Of a stretch of 64,000 nucleotides of DNA, positions 9,595 through 18,180 are shown piece by piece. Position 1 is the first letter of the stretch; each line of letters begins with the position of its first letter. The DNA lies in NCBI RefSeq assembly GCF_019050325.1, contig NZ_VOMB01000004.1:62001-126000 (forward strand), given 5' to 3'. Position numbers and translations under genes: made by a program. The stretch is from [Mycobacterium] fortunisiensis. GTDB lineage: Bacteria; Actinomycetota; Actinomycetes; Mycobacteriales; Mycobacteriaceae. Below the pieces are notes generated by a model. The model was not told where the DNA came from. It made no database searches and worked only from the letters and a program-made list of their open reading frames with translations.

Positions 9595-10215
9595 ATGGCG
9601 CCTCCGCGGAAGCATGGAACCGACGCGATCTTGGACGCGACGCGGGCGTTGGTGCTTGCCGAAGGGCCCCGGGCGGCAAGCGTTGCGGCGATCGCCAAGG
9701 CCAGCGGCGCCCCGGCGGGCACGCTCTACCACCGGTTCGGCAACCGCAACGGGGTGCTGGCCGCGGCCTGGCTGCGCGCGTTGGACCGGTTCCAGAGTCG
9801 GGCGATGGCCGCGACGGGAGAGGACCCGGTGGAGATCGCCGTGTCGATGGGGGTGGCGGCCGTGGGTTTCGCCCGCGAGTTCGGTGACGACGCGCGTATG
9901 CTGCTGACCATCCGGCCCAGTGACCTGCTCGACGGTGCCCCCGACGCCGAGTTCACCGCGACGCTGGCGGCGATGAACGTCCCGCTCATGGAGCGACTGC
10001 GCGAGCTCACGCGCCGCGTCTACGGCGACGACGATGCCCGCGCGATGGATGCAATGTCGCGCGCCGTCGTCGATCTGCCGTATGCGGTGGTCCGCCGGCA
10101 CGCGCACGATGCCGAGTTGCCGTCGTGGCTGGAGGCGGACCTGGCCGCGGCGATCCGTACGTTGCTGACCACACCGCTGACTACGCCGGCGTCGACACGC
10201 AGCGGCGCCAGGTGA
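9595..10215 (+). CDS. TetR-family transcriptional regulator
   Basis: A 206-residue regulator. The N-terminal helix-turn-helix lies at about residues 10-55 (ASVAAIAKASGAPAGTLYHR is the recognition region), followed by an all-helical ligand domain. It is divergent from the SRPBCC gene across a 21-nt gap too short for two full promoters, so the two probably share an operator overlapping both start regions. The last 35 nt overlap the end of the convergent peroxidase gene. The C-terminal tail (TTPLTTPASTRSGAR) is low complexity and read antisense to the last peptidoglycan-binding module of the peroxidase. Confidence 0.88.
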   Translation: MAPPRKHGTDAILDATRALVLAEGPRAASVAAIAKASGAPAGTLYHRFGNRNGVLAAAWLRALDRFQSRAMAATGEDPVEIAVSMGVAAVGFAREFGDDARMLLTIRPSDLLDGAPDAEFTATLAAMNVPLMERLRELTRRVYGDDDARAMDAMSRAVVDLPYAVVRRHAHDAELPSWLEADLAAAIRTLLTTPLTTPASTRSGAR

Positions 10216-12136
10216 CCGGACCGGTGATGCCGTCGGATTCGATGCCCTGGCTGCCCTGGAACTCCCGGACGGCCTGTTCGGTGACCGGGCCGTAGGCGCC
10301 GTCCACCGCGACAGGCGCCGCTTGCCGCAGGTTCATCCGGACCTGGATGCCCTTGACGGCCTCACCGGTGCTGCCGCGCCGGACCGTGATGAACAGCCGC
10401 GACCACGTCACCGGGCCCACGATGCCGTCGACGACGATGCCCTGGTTGCCCTGGAACCGGCGCACCGCCTGTTCGGTGACCGGCCCGAAGACGCCATCAG
10501 CGCTCAGGTCGAATCGCCTGGCGCGCAACAGATGTTGCAGGATCCGGACGAAGGGGCTCTCGTCGCCGCGCTGCAGTTCGATGATCTGTGCCGGTTGGCC
10601 GGTTTCGTCGCCGAGCGGGTTGAGCAGGTCGGCCCGTCCTTCGAACGCGAACAGCAAGAGATCCACCATCCGGAACGTCAGCGGGTCGGGGCCCAGGGTG
10701 GGCCGCCAATGCGGATCGCGCACAATGGAATACGTGCTGCCCTCCATCGCCCGGTGGAAGGTTTCGGCCACGATACGGCCGCCGACGCCGGTGAGCCGGC
10801 CGCCGTTGAGTTCGGCCTCCCGCAGGATGTAGGGCCACAGCGGGGTGTTGGTCACGAACTCGGTGCGCACAGCGGGGGTCAGCCCGGTGAGGTCGACGCC
10901 GGTGCCGGCTCCCTCCACGAGCTGCTTCTCGCTCAGCTCGGCAACGTTGGCGAGGGTGGCCATCTGCTGACCGCTGGCGAGCTTGACCATGTTGGCGCGG
11001 GACAGATTGCGGAACGCCAGATTGGCGTGCAGCGGCGGCACCGGGTCGTTGCGGTCACCGAACGAGCCGGCCGGCAGGGTGGCCAGCGGGTCGGTGAGCC
11101 TGGTGTCGATGGCGCGGGCATGGTTGAACTTCGCCTTCGGCACCACCAGATCCGGACGCCCGGCTTCAGCGAAGTCGTACAGGCGCCGGAAGTCGGCAAT
11201 CCAGTTGGACGGCAACGGAAACTGGCCCGTCAGGGAGCCGCTGGTGCCCGAGAAGTCGAACAGAAACGACAGGGTCCCGCCGCCGTTGTCGAAGATGCGG
11301 TTCCAGTGATACGCGTCGCGGACCATGCTGTGGCCGAGCCGGAACGCCGCCACCGAGAACTCGATCGGCATCGTGGGTGCATCCCCGGGCACCACGGACG
11401 TCTCGAAAAGTGTGCGTCCGTTGGTGAATACGTCCTCGATGATGCCGGGGTCGACGATCCGGGGCAGATAATCGGTGCGCAGCATCCACTGGTAGTGCTT
11501 GACCACGCGCTCTTGCGCCGCCTCGAACCTCGCCGCGACGGGCCCGGGGGCAATGGTGTCGGCCACCCGGTTGTGGAACCGGATGAAGGCGAGATGCGTC
11601 TGGGCCACCGCCAGGTTCTCGTCGTTGCGGTGGTCGGGGATCAGGGCGGTGCTCTGCTGTGGGTCCCGCGGCAGGTCGAAGCCGTCGAAGGCAGGCAGAT
11701 CACCGATCGAGGCGGTGCGGCCCATCTTCAGGTGCAGTCCGTCGGTGTAGAACTGCGGGTCCGCCGCCGGGCCATGGCCGTACAACGAGTCGAGGTCCAG
11801 GCTGGGCGAACGCCCCTGGATCAGCTCGTCGACCGTCAGGTCCGATCCGAGGTCGGCCACGGTGTTGTCCCTGGTCATGTCATGGTCGACGAATTGCCCC
11901 AGATAGGTGTACCCGGCCGGGACGTCGTCGTCGGCATCCGGTGGTTGCGTGGTGATCGCTTCGGCCAGCGCCGTCACGAGTTCCGCGCTGGCCGGCGTCC
12001 CCGGCGGCCCGATGCGGGAGAACCGGAACTGCCTGAGTTCGTCGGCGTCCGACAGATGTGGCGTGGCCGCGGCCTTCCCGTCAGACGTCAGGATGCCTTC
12101 CCCGACGACAAAGAAGCTCTCTCTACCGTGTCGCAT
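10181..12136 (-). CDS. Animal-type haem peroxidase with two peptidoglycan-binding modules
   Basis: A 651-residue protein. Residues ~20-490 are an animal haem peroxidase (peroxidase-cyclooxygenase superfamily): the distal haem motif LGQFVDHDMT with Gln81 and His85, the DHRNDENLAVAQTHLAFIR block (168-186), and the proximal histidine in AFRLGHSMV (His269). Two PG_binding_1 repeats follow at about 515-570 and 580-645, each with DGxxGPVTxxAVRxFQ. I see no classical signal peptide at the start (MRHGRESFF), which is odd for a protein with wall-binding modules. The expected activity is H2O2-dependent halide or organic oxidation. It converges on tetR with a 35-nt overlap. Confidence 0.9.
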   Translation of the reverse strand: MRHGRESFFVVGEGILTSDGKAAATPHLSDADELRQFRFSRIGPPGTPASAELVTALAEAITTQPPDADDDVPAGYTYLGQFVDHDMTRDNTVADLGSDLTVDELIQGRSPSLDLDSLYGHGPAADPQFYTDGLHLKMGRTASIGDLPAFDGFDLPRDPQQSTALIPDHRNDENLAVAQTHLAFIRFHNRVADTIAPGPVAARFEAAQERVVKHYQWMLRTDYLPRIVDPGIIEDVFTNGRTLFETSVVPGDAPTMPIEFSVAAFRLGHSMVRDAYHWNRIFDNGGGTLSFLFDFSGTSGSLTGQFPLPSNWIADFRRLYDFAEAGRPDLVVPKAKFNHARAIDTRLTDPLATLPAGSFGDRNDPVPPLHANLAFRNLSRANMVKLASGQQMATLANVAELSEKQLVEGAGTGVDLTGLTPAVRTEFVTNTPLWPYILREAELNGGRLTGVGGRIVAETFHRAMEGSTYSIVRDPHWRPTLGPDPLTFRMVDLLLFAFEGRADLLNPLGDETGQPAQIIELQRGDESPFVRILQHLLRARRFDLSADGVFGPVTEQAVRRFQGNQGIVVDGIVGPVTWSRLFITVRRGSTGEAVKGIQVRMNLRQAAPVAVDGAYGPVTEQAVREFQGSQGIESDGITGPVTWRRCVSTPA

Positions 12137-12250
12137 GACCTTCCCCCTTCACGTGGTGTGTCCGTGCGGGTCAGTCAATGCCGCGCCACGGCGGGCGTCG
12201 TGAGTAATGCACTACCTGTGTTCGAGTGGGCGATCGGTATGGTCGGGCGC

Positions 12251-12700
12251 ATGGATGGTGACGCTTCCCGTGTGGTCTCGGCCCGCCGAGAAATCGCGGC
12301 GCCGGCCGAGGTGATCTTCGAATTGATTGCCGACCCGGCGCAGCAGCCGCGCTGGGATGGCAATGACAACCTGGCCGAGGCGCCGGCCGGGCAGCGCGTG
12401 CGTGCGGTCGGTGAGGTGTTCGTCATGACGATCACGAAGGGCAGCGACCGCGAGAACCGCATCGTGGAGTTCGAGGAAGGACGCCGGATTGCCTGGCGCC
12501 CAGCGGAAGTCGGCAAAGAGCCGCCCGGCCATCTGTGGCGCTGGGAGCTGGAACCGTTGGGCGACAACCGAACCCTGGTCACCCACACCTATGACTGGTC
12601 GCAGCTCACCGACGAGAAGCGGTTGGTCCGGGCCCGCGCGACCACTTCCGACAAGCTGCGGGCGTCGATCGATCGGCTGGCTGCGATCGCCGAGCCGTAG
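12251..12700 (+). CDS. SRPBCC-family protein
   Basis: A 149-residue START-like protein (polyketide cyclase/dehydrase type). It opens with ASRVVSARREIAAPAEVIFE, typical of the first strand and helix, and shows the GHLWRWELEPLGDNRTLVTH strand pair and the C-terminal helix (ASIDRLAAIAEP). The start ATG 12251 (or ATG 12239) was chosen by alignment to the fold; the frame is open for a long way upstream but that part is antisense to the peroxidase. Divergent from the peroxidase with a ~110-nt spacer. Ligand unknown. Confidence 0.8.
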   Translation: MDGDASRVVSARREIAAPAEVIFELIADPAQQPRWDGNDNLAEAPAGQRVRAVGEVFVMTITKGSDRENRIVEFEEGRRIAWRPAEVGKEPPGHLWRWELEPLGDNRTLVTHTYDWSQLTDEKRLVRARATTSDKLRASIDRLAAIAEP

Positions 12701-12762
12701 CCGCAGCCGAGCCGTAGCCACATTTGCCACACTGGCCCCTGCGTGGAAACGGTAGGCGTTGT

Positions 12763-13052
12763 GCCCGCCTGTGCGCGACAATCGAGCGACAATCGCCACC
12801 TGGGTCACGCTGACAACTCCCATCCCAAGTCCATTCATTACACGAGTTACTGACGGCGCATTCGCCTCGTGCGCAACAGAATTCGGGTTGTCCAGCTATC
12901 AGCGACACTGTCGCTCGTAGCTGGACACCGGGCTGATGAGGCACAAGAGGCCTCAGTTGCGTCAGTGCCGGATGAGCACATCGCTGCTGTGGCTCGTGAT
13001 ATACCAGGGACCTGAGAGGCGATTGTCGCTCGATTGTCGCGCATAGGCGGGC
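12763..13052. mobile_element. 290-bp element with 35-nt terminal inverted repeats (MITE-like)
   Basis: The gene-free interval 12701-13113 is largely this element. The left arm (12763-12797) and right arm (13018-13052) are 35 nt each and match as an inverted repeat with one mismatch. Each arm itself contains a tandem GCGACAATC doublet. The 220-nt interior encodes nothing convincing and contains a second perfect palindrome (12890-12926). No clear target-site duplication or transposase is seen. A MITE or an intergenic mosaic repeat are both possible. Confidence 0.55.
12890..12926. repeat. 37-nt palindrome inside the inverted-repeat element
   Basis: Arms GTCCAGCTA (12890-12898) and TAGCTGGAC (12918-12926) enclose a second stem AGCGAC (12901-12906) / GTCGCT (12910-12915) with a 3-nt loop and a 2x2 internal mismatch. 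As RNA it would form a stable hairpin; it has no following T run, so it is not an ordinary intrinsic terminator. Confidence 0.7.
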
Positions 13053-13113
13053 AGCTCGAGTAGACGTTCGGCGCAAGCGATTTCGGGGGCGTACCTCAGC
13101 GCCAGGCCATACC

Positions 13114-15357
13114 TCAGCGCCCGGCGGAAAACTCCCGCAACGACGCCACCTGTGCCGCATCGAGCGACGGCCGCACGGTTTCGCGGGCCTTGGCGACATC
13201 GGCTGCGGTGACGTCGGCGGCGTCGATCGAGCGGCGCATCGCGGTCAGCGCCGATTCGCGGAGCAGTGCCACGCAGTCGGCCGCGCTGTACCCGTCCAAC
13301 TCCGCGGCCAGGGCATCGAGATCGACGTCGTCGGCCAAGGGGATGGATTTGCCTGCGGTGCGCAGGATCTCGCGGCGGGCATCGGCATCCGGGGGTTCGA
13401 CGAACACCAGCTTCTCCAGCCGTCCCGGCCGCAGCAGCGCCGGGTCGATGAGATCGGGGCGGTTGGTGGCCCCCAGCACCACGACGTCGCGCATCGGTTC
13501 GATGCCGTCGAGCTCGGTCAGCAGCGAGGCCACCACCCGGTCGGTCACGCCTGAGTCGAAGCTCTGCCCGCGGCGTGGGGCCAGCGCGTCGATCTCGTCG
13601 AGAAACACCAGCGACGGAGCCGAGTCGCGAGCCCGGGCGAACAGTTCGCGCACCGCCTTCTCGGATGAGCCAACCCATTTGTCCATCAGCTCAGCACCTT
13701 TGACCGCGTGCACGGAAAGCTTCCCGGAACTGGCCAGGGCACGCACCACGAACGTCTTGCCGCAGCCGGGCGGCCCGTACAGCAGCACACCCCGTGGCGG
13801 CTCCACGCCCAGGCGCGCGAACGTGTCCGGATGCTGCAGCGGCCACAGCACCGCTTCGGTGAGTGCCTGTTTGGTCTCGACCATGTCGCCGACGTCATCG
13901 AGCGTCACCGAGCCGACCGACACCTCTTCGGCAGCCGACCTCGACAGCGGCCGGATCACCGTCAGCGCTCCGGTGAGATCCTCCTGCCACAGCACCGGCT
14001 CGTTCCCGTCGGCGCTGGCCCGGGAGGCGGCCCGCAAAGCCCCTTCGCGGACCAGGGCCGCCAGATCTGCCACCACGAAACCCGGTGTGCGGTCCGCGAT
14101 CTCACCGAGGTTGAGCTCGGCGGTCGGAACACCGCGCAGCAGTACCTCCAGCAGGGACTTGCGGGTGGCGGCATCGGGCAGGGTCAGCGCGAGTTCGCGA
14201 TCGCACAGGTCCGGGGCGCGCAGCCGGGAATCCACCCCCACCGGCACCGCCGACGTCGCGACGAACGCCGCCCCACGGGTCCCGACGGCGTCCCGCAACT
14301 CGGCGATGATCAGCGCGGCGACCGGCTCGGGGGCCCGGTCCGTGGCGGCGGGAAGCAGCGCGTCGACATCCGAGATCAGCAACACCCCACCGCCGTCGCG
14401 CACGGTGGCCACCGCGTCGGAAACCCGACTGAGCCGGTCGTCGGCGGCCAGCGCGCCCACCTCGGGGCCGTCGAGTTCCACCAGCCGCCGCTCGGCGCAG
14501 ACCGTGCGCACCATGGTGGCCTTGCCGACCCCGGCGGGGCCGGTCACCAACACCCCGAGATGCGGTGTGGCACCCAATGTTTCGAGCAGCTCGGGCTCGT
14601 CGAGGGACAGCTTGAGCCACTCGGTGAGCTTGCCGGCCTGGACGTGGGAGCCCTTGAGATCGTCGAAGCTGACCGCAGGCTCGGCGCTGGCCGGGCTGAT
14701 CGTGTGCGCGCCGACCGTCGTGTCCACGGTGGTGCCGGTGGCGTCGGCGCTCCCGGAGGGACCCGGCTCGATGCCCGACCCCCACGACACCACCGAATTC
14801 GGCTGGATGCTCACCGGTCCGCGCGGATCGACACCGGTCACCGTCAGCAACTCCGAGGTCCAGGTGATCCCCACCGACGACGCCAACGCCGCGGTGGCCG
14901 CCGACGACGACGTGCCCGGGCCGAGATCGCGGGGCAGCAGGGACACCGTGTCGCCCACCGTCATCACCTTGCCCAGCAGGGCCTGACGCAGCGTCGCCGA
15001 CGAGATCGAATCGGTGGCCAACTTGGACCCGGTCACCGTGACCGCCCGGGCGCCGTACACCGTCACCGGGGCCACGATCACCGTGGCGTTCTCCCGGATC
15101 CCGGCGTTGGACAACGTGACGTCGTCGAGCAGGGCGGTGCCGGCCGGGGTGCCCCGCGGCGCCAGCCCGACCACGGCTGCGGTGGTGCGCGATCCGGTCA
15201 GGGCAATCGCGTCCCACTCCCGGATGCCCAGCGCGGCCACCGCCTCCGGATGCAAGCGGACCACGCCGCGCCGCGAGTCCAGCGCCGAGGTGTTCAGCCG
15301 CGCGGTGAGACGCAGATGCCCGAGCGCGTGATCCTCGTCGACCTCGAGCTCCGACAT
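13114..15357 (-). CDS. CDC48/VAT-like double AAA+ ATPase
   Basis: A 747-residue protein matching M. tuberculosis Rv0435c in type and context. The N-terminal ~180 residues form a CDC48_N-like double-psi barrel. AAA module D1 has Walker A GPAGVGKATM (about 273) and a Walker B LLISDVDAL (about 324) in which the usual glutamate after the aspartate is missing. AAA module D2 has canonical GPPGCGKT (about 526), FLDEIDAL (about 582) and the second-region-of-homology ATNRPDLIDPALLRPGR. So D2 is the likely hydrolysing ring and D1 may be weak. The start is ATG 15357, one nucleotide after the pssA stop; the frame is open 51 codons further but lies inside pssA. Confidence 0.92.
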   Translation of the reverse strand: MSELEVDEDHALGHLRLTARLNTSALDSRRGVVRLHPEAVAALGIREWDAIALTGSRTTAAVVGLAPRGTPAGTALLDDVTLSNAGIRENATVIVAPVTVYGARAVTVTGSKLATDSISSATLRQALLGKVMTVGDTVSLLPRDLGPGTSSSAATAALASSVGITWTSELLTVTGVDPRGPVSIQPNSVVSWGSGIEPGPSGSADATGTTVDTTVGAHTISPASAEPAVSFDDLKGSHVQAGKLTEWLKLSLDEPELLETLGATPHLGVLVTGPAGVGKATMVRTVCAERRLVELDGPEVGALAADDRLSRVSDAVATVRDGGGVLLISDVDALLPAATDRAPEPVAALIIAELRDAVGTRGAAFVATSAVPVGVDSRLRAPDLCDRELALTLPDAATRKSLLEVLLRGVPTAELNLGEIADRTPGFVVADLAALVREGALRAASRASADGNEPVLWQEDLTGALTVIRPLSRSAAEEVSVGSVTLDDVGDMVETKQALTEAVLWPLQHPDTFARLGVEPPRGVLLYGPPGCGKTFVVRALASSGKLSVHAVKGAELMDKWVGSSEKAVRELFARARDSAPSLVFLDEIDALAPRRGQSFDSGVTDRVVASLLTELDGIEPMRDVVVLGATNRPDLIDPALLRPGRLEKLVFVEPPDADARREILRTAGKSIPLADDVDLDALAAELDGYSAADCVALLRESALTAMRRSIDAADVTAADVAKARETVRPSLDAAQVASLREFSAGR

Positions 15358-15358
15358 C

Positions 15359-16222
15359 TCAGCGCCCTGGCTTCCGCAGCCCCAACCGGGCCATCGACCG
15401 GCGGTGCGGCTGCGCCCGGCGAATCGCGCGGCGCTGGGCCCGGCGCTGCTGCGGCTTGTCGTCCCACGACTCGGGATGGCTGGCCACCCACTTCTTGGTA
15501 CGCACCGCAAACGGGATGTGGAGCACGTAGGCCACGATAATCACCATGATCACGATGTAGCCGTAGAACACCGAGGCGGCCACACCGATGGCGACCAGCG
15601 CCAGCAGCGGGGCCACCATGTTCGGCGGCACCGCGAAGGTATGGATCTTGCGCATCGGGATCCGGCTGACCACCAGCAGCGAGACGCCGACCATCCAGAG
15701 CGACACCGCCCACTCGCTGGTCCACCAGCCCTCGCCGAACTGCATCTTGGCGGCCAGCAGGCCGATCGCCCCGATCGCGCCGGCCGGCGCGGGCATGCCG
15801 ACGAAATACTCCTTCTCGTACGCGGGCTGATCCACGTCCAGCAGCGCGTTGAACCGGGCCAGCCGCAGCACGATGCACACCGCGTACAGCAGCACCACGA
15901 TCCAGCCGATCCGGGAATGCGACAGCAGGGTGCCGTAGACGATGAAAGCCGGTGCCACACCGAAATTCACCGCATCGGCCAGGGAATCGATCTCCTCACC
16001 CATCTTGGAGGTGGCGTTGAGCATCCGGGCCACCCGGCCGTCGAGCGCATCGAGGATCGCCGCCACCGCCAGAAAAGCCATCGACTCGGTGGGCCGTTCG
16101 TCGAGCGCCATCTTGACCGCCGACAAACCCAGACAGATGGCCGCCACCGTCATCGCGCTCGGCAACATCCGCACGCTGAACGGTGGCGGCTTGATGCGGG
16201 GCCGCACCCGGGCTTTGATCAT
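15359..16222 (-). CDS. pssA: CDP-diacylglycerol-serine O-phosphatidyltransferase
   Basis: A 287-residue integral membrane enzyme making phosphatidylserine from CDP-diacylglycerol and serine. The CDP-alcohol phosphotransferase signature is clear: DALDGRVARM followed by GEEIDSLAD (DGxxAR...GxxxDxxxD) at about residues 58-85. About eight hydrophobic helices. The arginine-rich C-terminal tail (RRAQRRAIRRAQPHRR) is cytoplasmic. It follows psd, which decarboxylates its product to phosphatidylethanolamine. The ATG at 16222 lies in the first unit of a 17-bp tandem repeat and overlaps the stop of a mini-ORF. Confidence 0.94.
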   Translation of the reverse strand: MIKARVRPRIKPPPFSVRMLPSAMTVAAICLGLSAVKMALDERPTESMAFLAVAAILDALDGRVARMLNATSKMGEEIDSLADAVNFGVAPAFIVYGTLLSHSRIGWIVVLLYAVCIVLRLARFNALLDVDQPAYEKEYFVGMPAPAGAIGAIGLLAAKMQFGEGWWTSEWAVSLWMVGVSLLVVSRIPMRKIHTFAVPPNMVAPLLALVAIGVAASVFYGYIVIMVIIVAYVLHIPFAVRTKKWVASHPESWDDKPQQRRAQRRAIRRAQPHRRSMARLGLRKPGR

Positions 16223-16267
16223 TGCAACCCCGCGATCATTGCAACCCCGCGATCATGGCAACTCCGC
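16217..16267 (-). repeat. Three 17-bp tandem repeats linking psd and pssA, encoding two mini-ORFs
   Basis: Units of GATCATTGCAACCCCGC occupy 16217-16233 and 16234-16250 (identical); a third copy with two differences occupies 16251-16267 and includes the psd stop. On the minus strand the psd TGA overlaps an ATG (16256), which opens MIAGLQ and stops at 16236; that stop overlaps another ATG (16239), which opens MIAGLQ again and stops at 16219; that stop overlaps the pssA ATG (16222). All three junctions are ATGA. The arrangement could pass terminating ribosomes from psd to pssA through two reinitiation steps. Confidence 0.85.
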
Positions 16268-16951
16268 CAGGACGGTCTCCCCGGCCAGCGTCCGCTGACC
16301 CGGCGTGACAAGCAGGTTCGAGCCGGCGGGCAGGTAGGTGTCCAGCCGGGAGCCGAACCGGATCAACCCGTACGTCTCGCCGATGTCCAGCTTGTCGCCG
16401 ACGTGCGCGTTGCACACGATGCGCCGAGCCACCAGCCCGGCGATCTGCACGGCGATCACCTCGACGCCGTCGGGCGTGCAGATGACCACGCTGTTGCGTT
16501 CGTTGTCCTCGCTGGCGGCTTCGAGCTCGGCCGAGTGGAAGCGACCGGGACGATGCTGGACGGCGACCACGTCACCGCCGATCGGGGCGCGCTGCACATG
16601 CGCATCGAGCACCGACAGGAAAATGCTGACCCGCGGCAGCGGAGTGTCGGGCAGGCCCAGCTCGGCGGGCGGCACCGCGTCCTGGACCAGGCACACCAGC
16701 CCGTCGGCAGGCGCCACCACCACGCCGGGGCGGGTCGGGGGGACCCGTGGCGGGTGGCGGAAGAACGCCGCGTTGGCGCCGGCGGCCAGCAGTCCGGCCC
16801 GCCGCACCCAGCGGTGCTTGCGGCCCAGGGCCGCCACGGCCAGGCTGGCGCCGACGAACGGCAGCCCCGCCGAATGCATCGGCGGAACACTGGAGCGCAC
16901 CAGGGCAACGAGGCGTTCTGGTCCGGAAGGGAGATCGGGGCGTCTGGCCAT
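16253..16951 (-). CDS. psd: Phosphatidylserine decarboxylase
   Basis: A 232-residue pyruvoyl-dependent enzyme converting phosphatidylserine to phosphatidylethanolamine. The self-cleavage site is the Gly-Ser in [13 protein letters not shown] near residue 201, where the serine becomes the pyruvoyl group of the alpha chain. Other family segments: [20 protein letters not shown] (about 107-126, with the catalytic His) and VAPADG. The length agrees with the mycobacterial enzyme (about 231). The start is ATG 16951 ([10 protein letters not shown]); the longer open frame upstream is not supported. It is transcribed after moeA (35-nt gap) and before pssA. Confidence 0.93.
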   Translation of the reverse strand: MARRPDLPSGPERLVALVRSSVPPMHSAGLPFVGASLAVAALGRKHRWVRRAGLLAAGANAAFFRHPPRVPPTRPGVVVAPADGLVCLVQDAVPPAELGLPDTPLPRVSIFLSVLDAHVQRAPIGGDVVAVQHRPGRFHSAELEAASEDNERNSVVICTPDGVEVIAVQIAGLVARRIVCNAHVGDKLDIGETYGLIRFGSRLDTYLPAGSNLLVTPGQRTLAGETVLAELP

Positions 16952-16986
16952 CGGGAGGATTCTACGTGCGGACGGTGCCGGATTCG

Positions 16987-18180
16987 TCAGCTCAGGTCCC
17001 AGACGGGGACCGGCGACCCGGCAGCCAGTTCGGTGACGTCCTCGCCGATTTCCAACAGGCAGTTCGCCGAGGCGAGCCAACGCAGATGGTGCGACGCCGG
17101 CGGGCCATAGCTGCTCACCGAATCTCCGCTCAGCACACCGCGGCGGAACTGCCGTTTCCCGCGCGGCGAGGTCAGGTCCTCGGTCAGCTGCGCGGTACGG
17201 CGCGGCCGGTCCGGGTGAGCATGGCCCATCGCGGTACGCAGCGGCGAACGGACGAACACCTCGAAGGACACCAGCGCACTGACCGGGTTGCCGGGCAGCG
17301 TCACGATCGGCACCCCGCCGACGGTGCCGGCCCCCTGCGGCATGCCGGGCTGCATCGCCACCTTGACGAACTTCACCTGATCCGACAGCGAATCCTTGAC
17401 CACCTCGTACGCGCCGGCGCTCACGCCGCCGGTGGTGATGATCAAATCGGCCTCGCCGCTGTGGGCGGCCAGCGCGGCGCGGAACGCGTCGACATCATCG
17501 GCCGACATCGGGGCGATCGTGGCCTGGGCGCCGGCCTCGCGGACCGCGGCGGCCAGCATCACCGCATTGGACTCGTAGATCTGCCCGGGCTGCAACTCGG
17601 CACCCGGTGCCACCAGCTCGGTACCGGTGGACATCACCATGACGCGTTGCGGCGGCACGACGGGCAGCGTCGCCAGACCCAGCGCCGCGGCCAGGCCCAA
17701 CGCGGCCGGGCTGATCACCTGGCCGGCGTGCAGCACCGCGGTGCCGGCGGTGACGTCCTCGCCGGCGCGGCGGATGTGCTTGCCGGGCGGGGCCGAGGCG
17801 CGGATGGTCACGACGTCCGTCGCACCGTCGGTGGCCTCCACCGGAATGACCGCGGTGGCACCGGACGGCAACGGGGCGCCGGTCATGATGCGGTGCGCGG
17901 TGCCCGGCTGCAGGGTCAGCGGGTCGGTGCGGCCGGCCGGGATGTCCTCGGCGACCGGAAGCCGCACCGGAGCGTCCTCGGTGGCCGACGCGATGTCGTC
18001 GGCCAGCACGGCGTAGCCGTCCATCGCCGAGTTGTCGAAACCGGGCAGTGACAACGGCGCCACGACATCGGCGGCCAACACCAGCCCGAGCGTGTCCGAC
18101 AACGGTAACTGCTGTGCCGCACGGGGTTTGATGAGCCCGGCCACCACCTGCTGGTGCTCGTCGACGGTGCGCATGCTCAC
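16987..18180 (-). CDS. moeA: Molybdopterin molybdenumtransferase MoeA
   Basis: A 397-residue enzyme inserting molybdate into adenylylated molybdopterin. Family motifs: [14 protein letters not shown] (about 46-59), [13 protein letters not shown], the MoCF-domain [15 protein letters not shown], and the active-site [16 protein letters not shown]. It corresponds in context to M. tuberculosis moeA2 (Rv0438c). Start GTG 18180 overlaps the SDR stop by 4 nt (GTGA); an ATG two codons in is an alternative. Confidence 0.94.
   Translation of the reverse strand: MSMRTVDEHQQVVAGLIKPRAAQQLPLSDTLGLVLAADVVAPLSLPGFDNSAMDGYAVLADDIASATEDAPVRLPVAEDIPAGRTDPLTLQPGTAHRIMTGAPLPSGATAVIPVEATDGATDVVTIRASAPPGKHIRRAGEDVTAGTAVLHAGQVISPAALGLAAALGLATLPVVPPQRVMVMSTGTELVAPGAELQPGQIYESNAVMLAAAVREAGAQATIAPMSADDVDAFRAALAAHSGEADLIITTGGVSAGAYEVVKDSLSDQVKFVKVAMQPGMPQGAGTVGGVPIVTLPGNPVSALVSFEVFVRSPLRTAMGHAHPDRPRRTAQLTEDLTSPRGKRQFRRGVLSGDSVSSYGPPASHHLRWLASANCLLEIGEDVTELAAGSPVPVWDLS

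Noticed and set aside
9574..10107. N-terminal extension of the SRPBCC protein at 9190-9573 through the tetR gene.
   Set aside because: The extension is antisense to a well-supported tetR gene and is Arg/Gln/His-rich; the ATG at 9573 gives a normal-length protein.
12701..13113. A minus-strand continuation of coding sequence (e.g. 12606-13199) over the inverted-repeat element.
   Set aside because: Arg/Cys/Ser-rich with no homology pattern, and the DNA is explained by inverted repeats.
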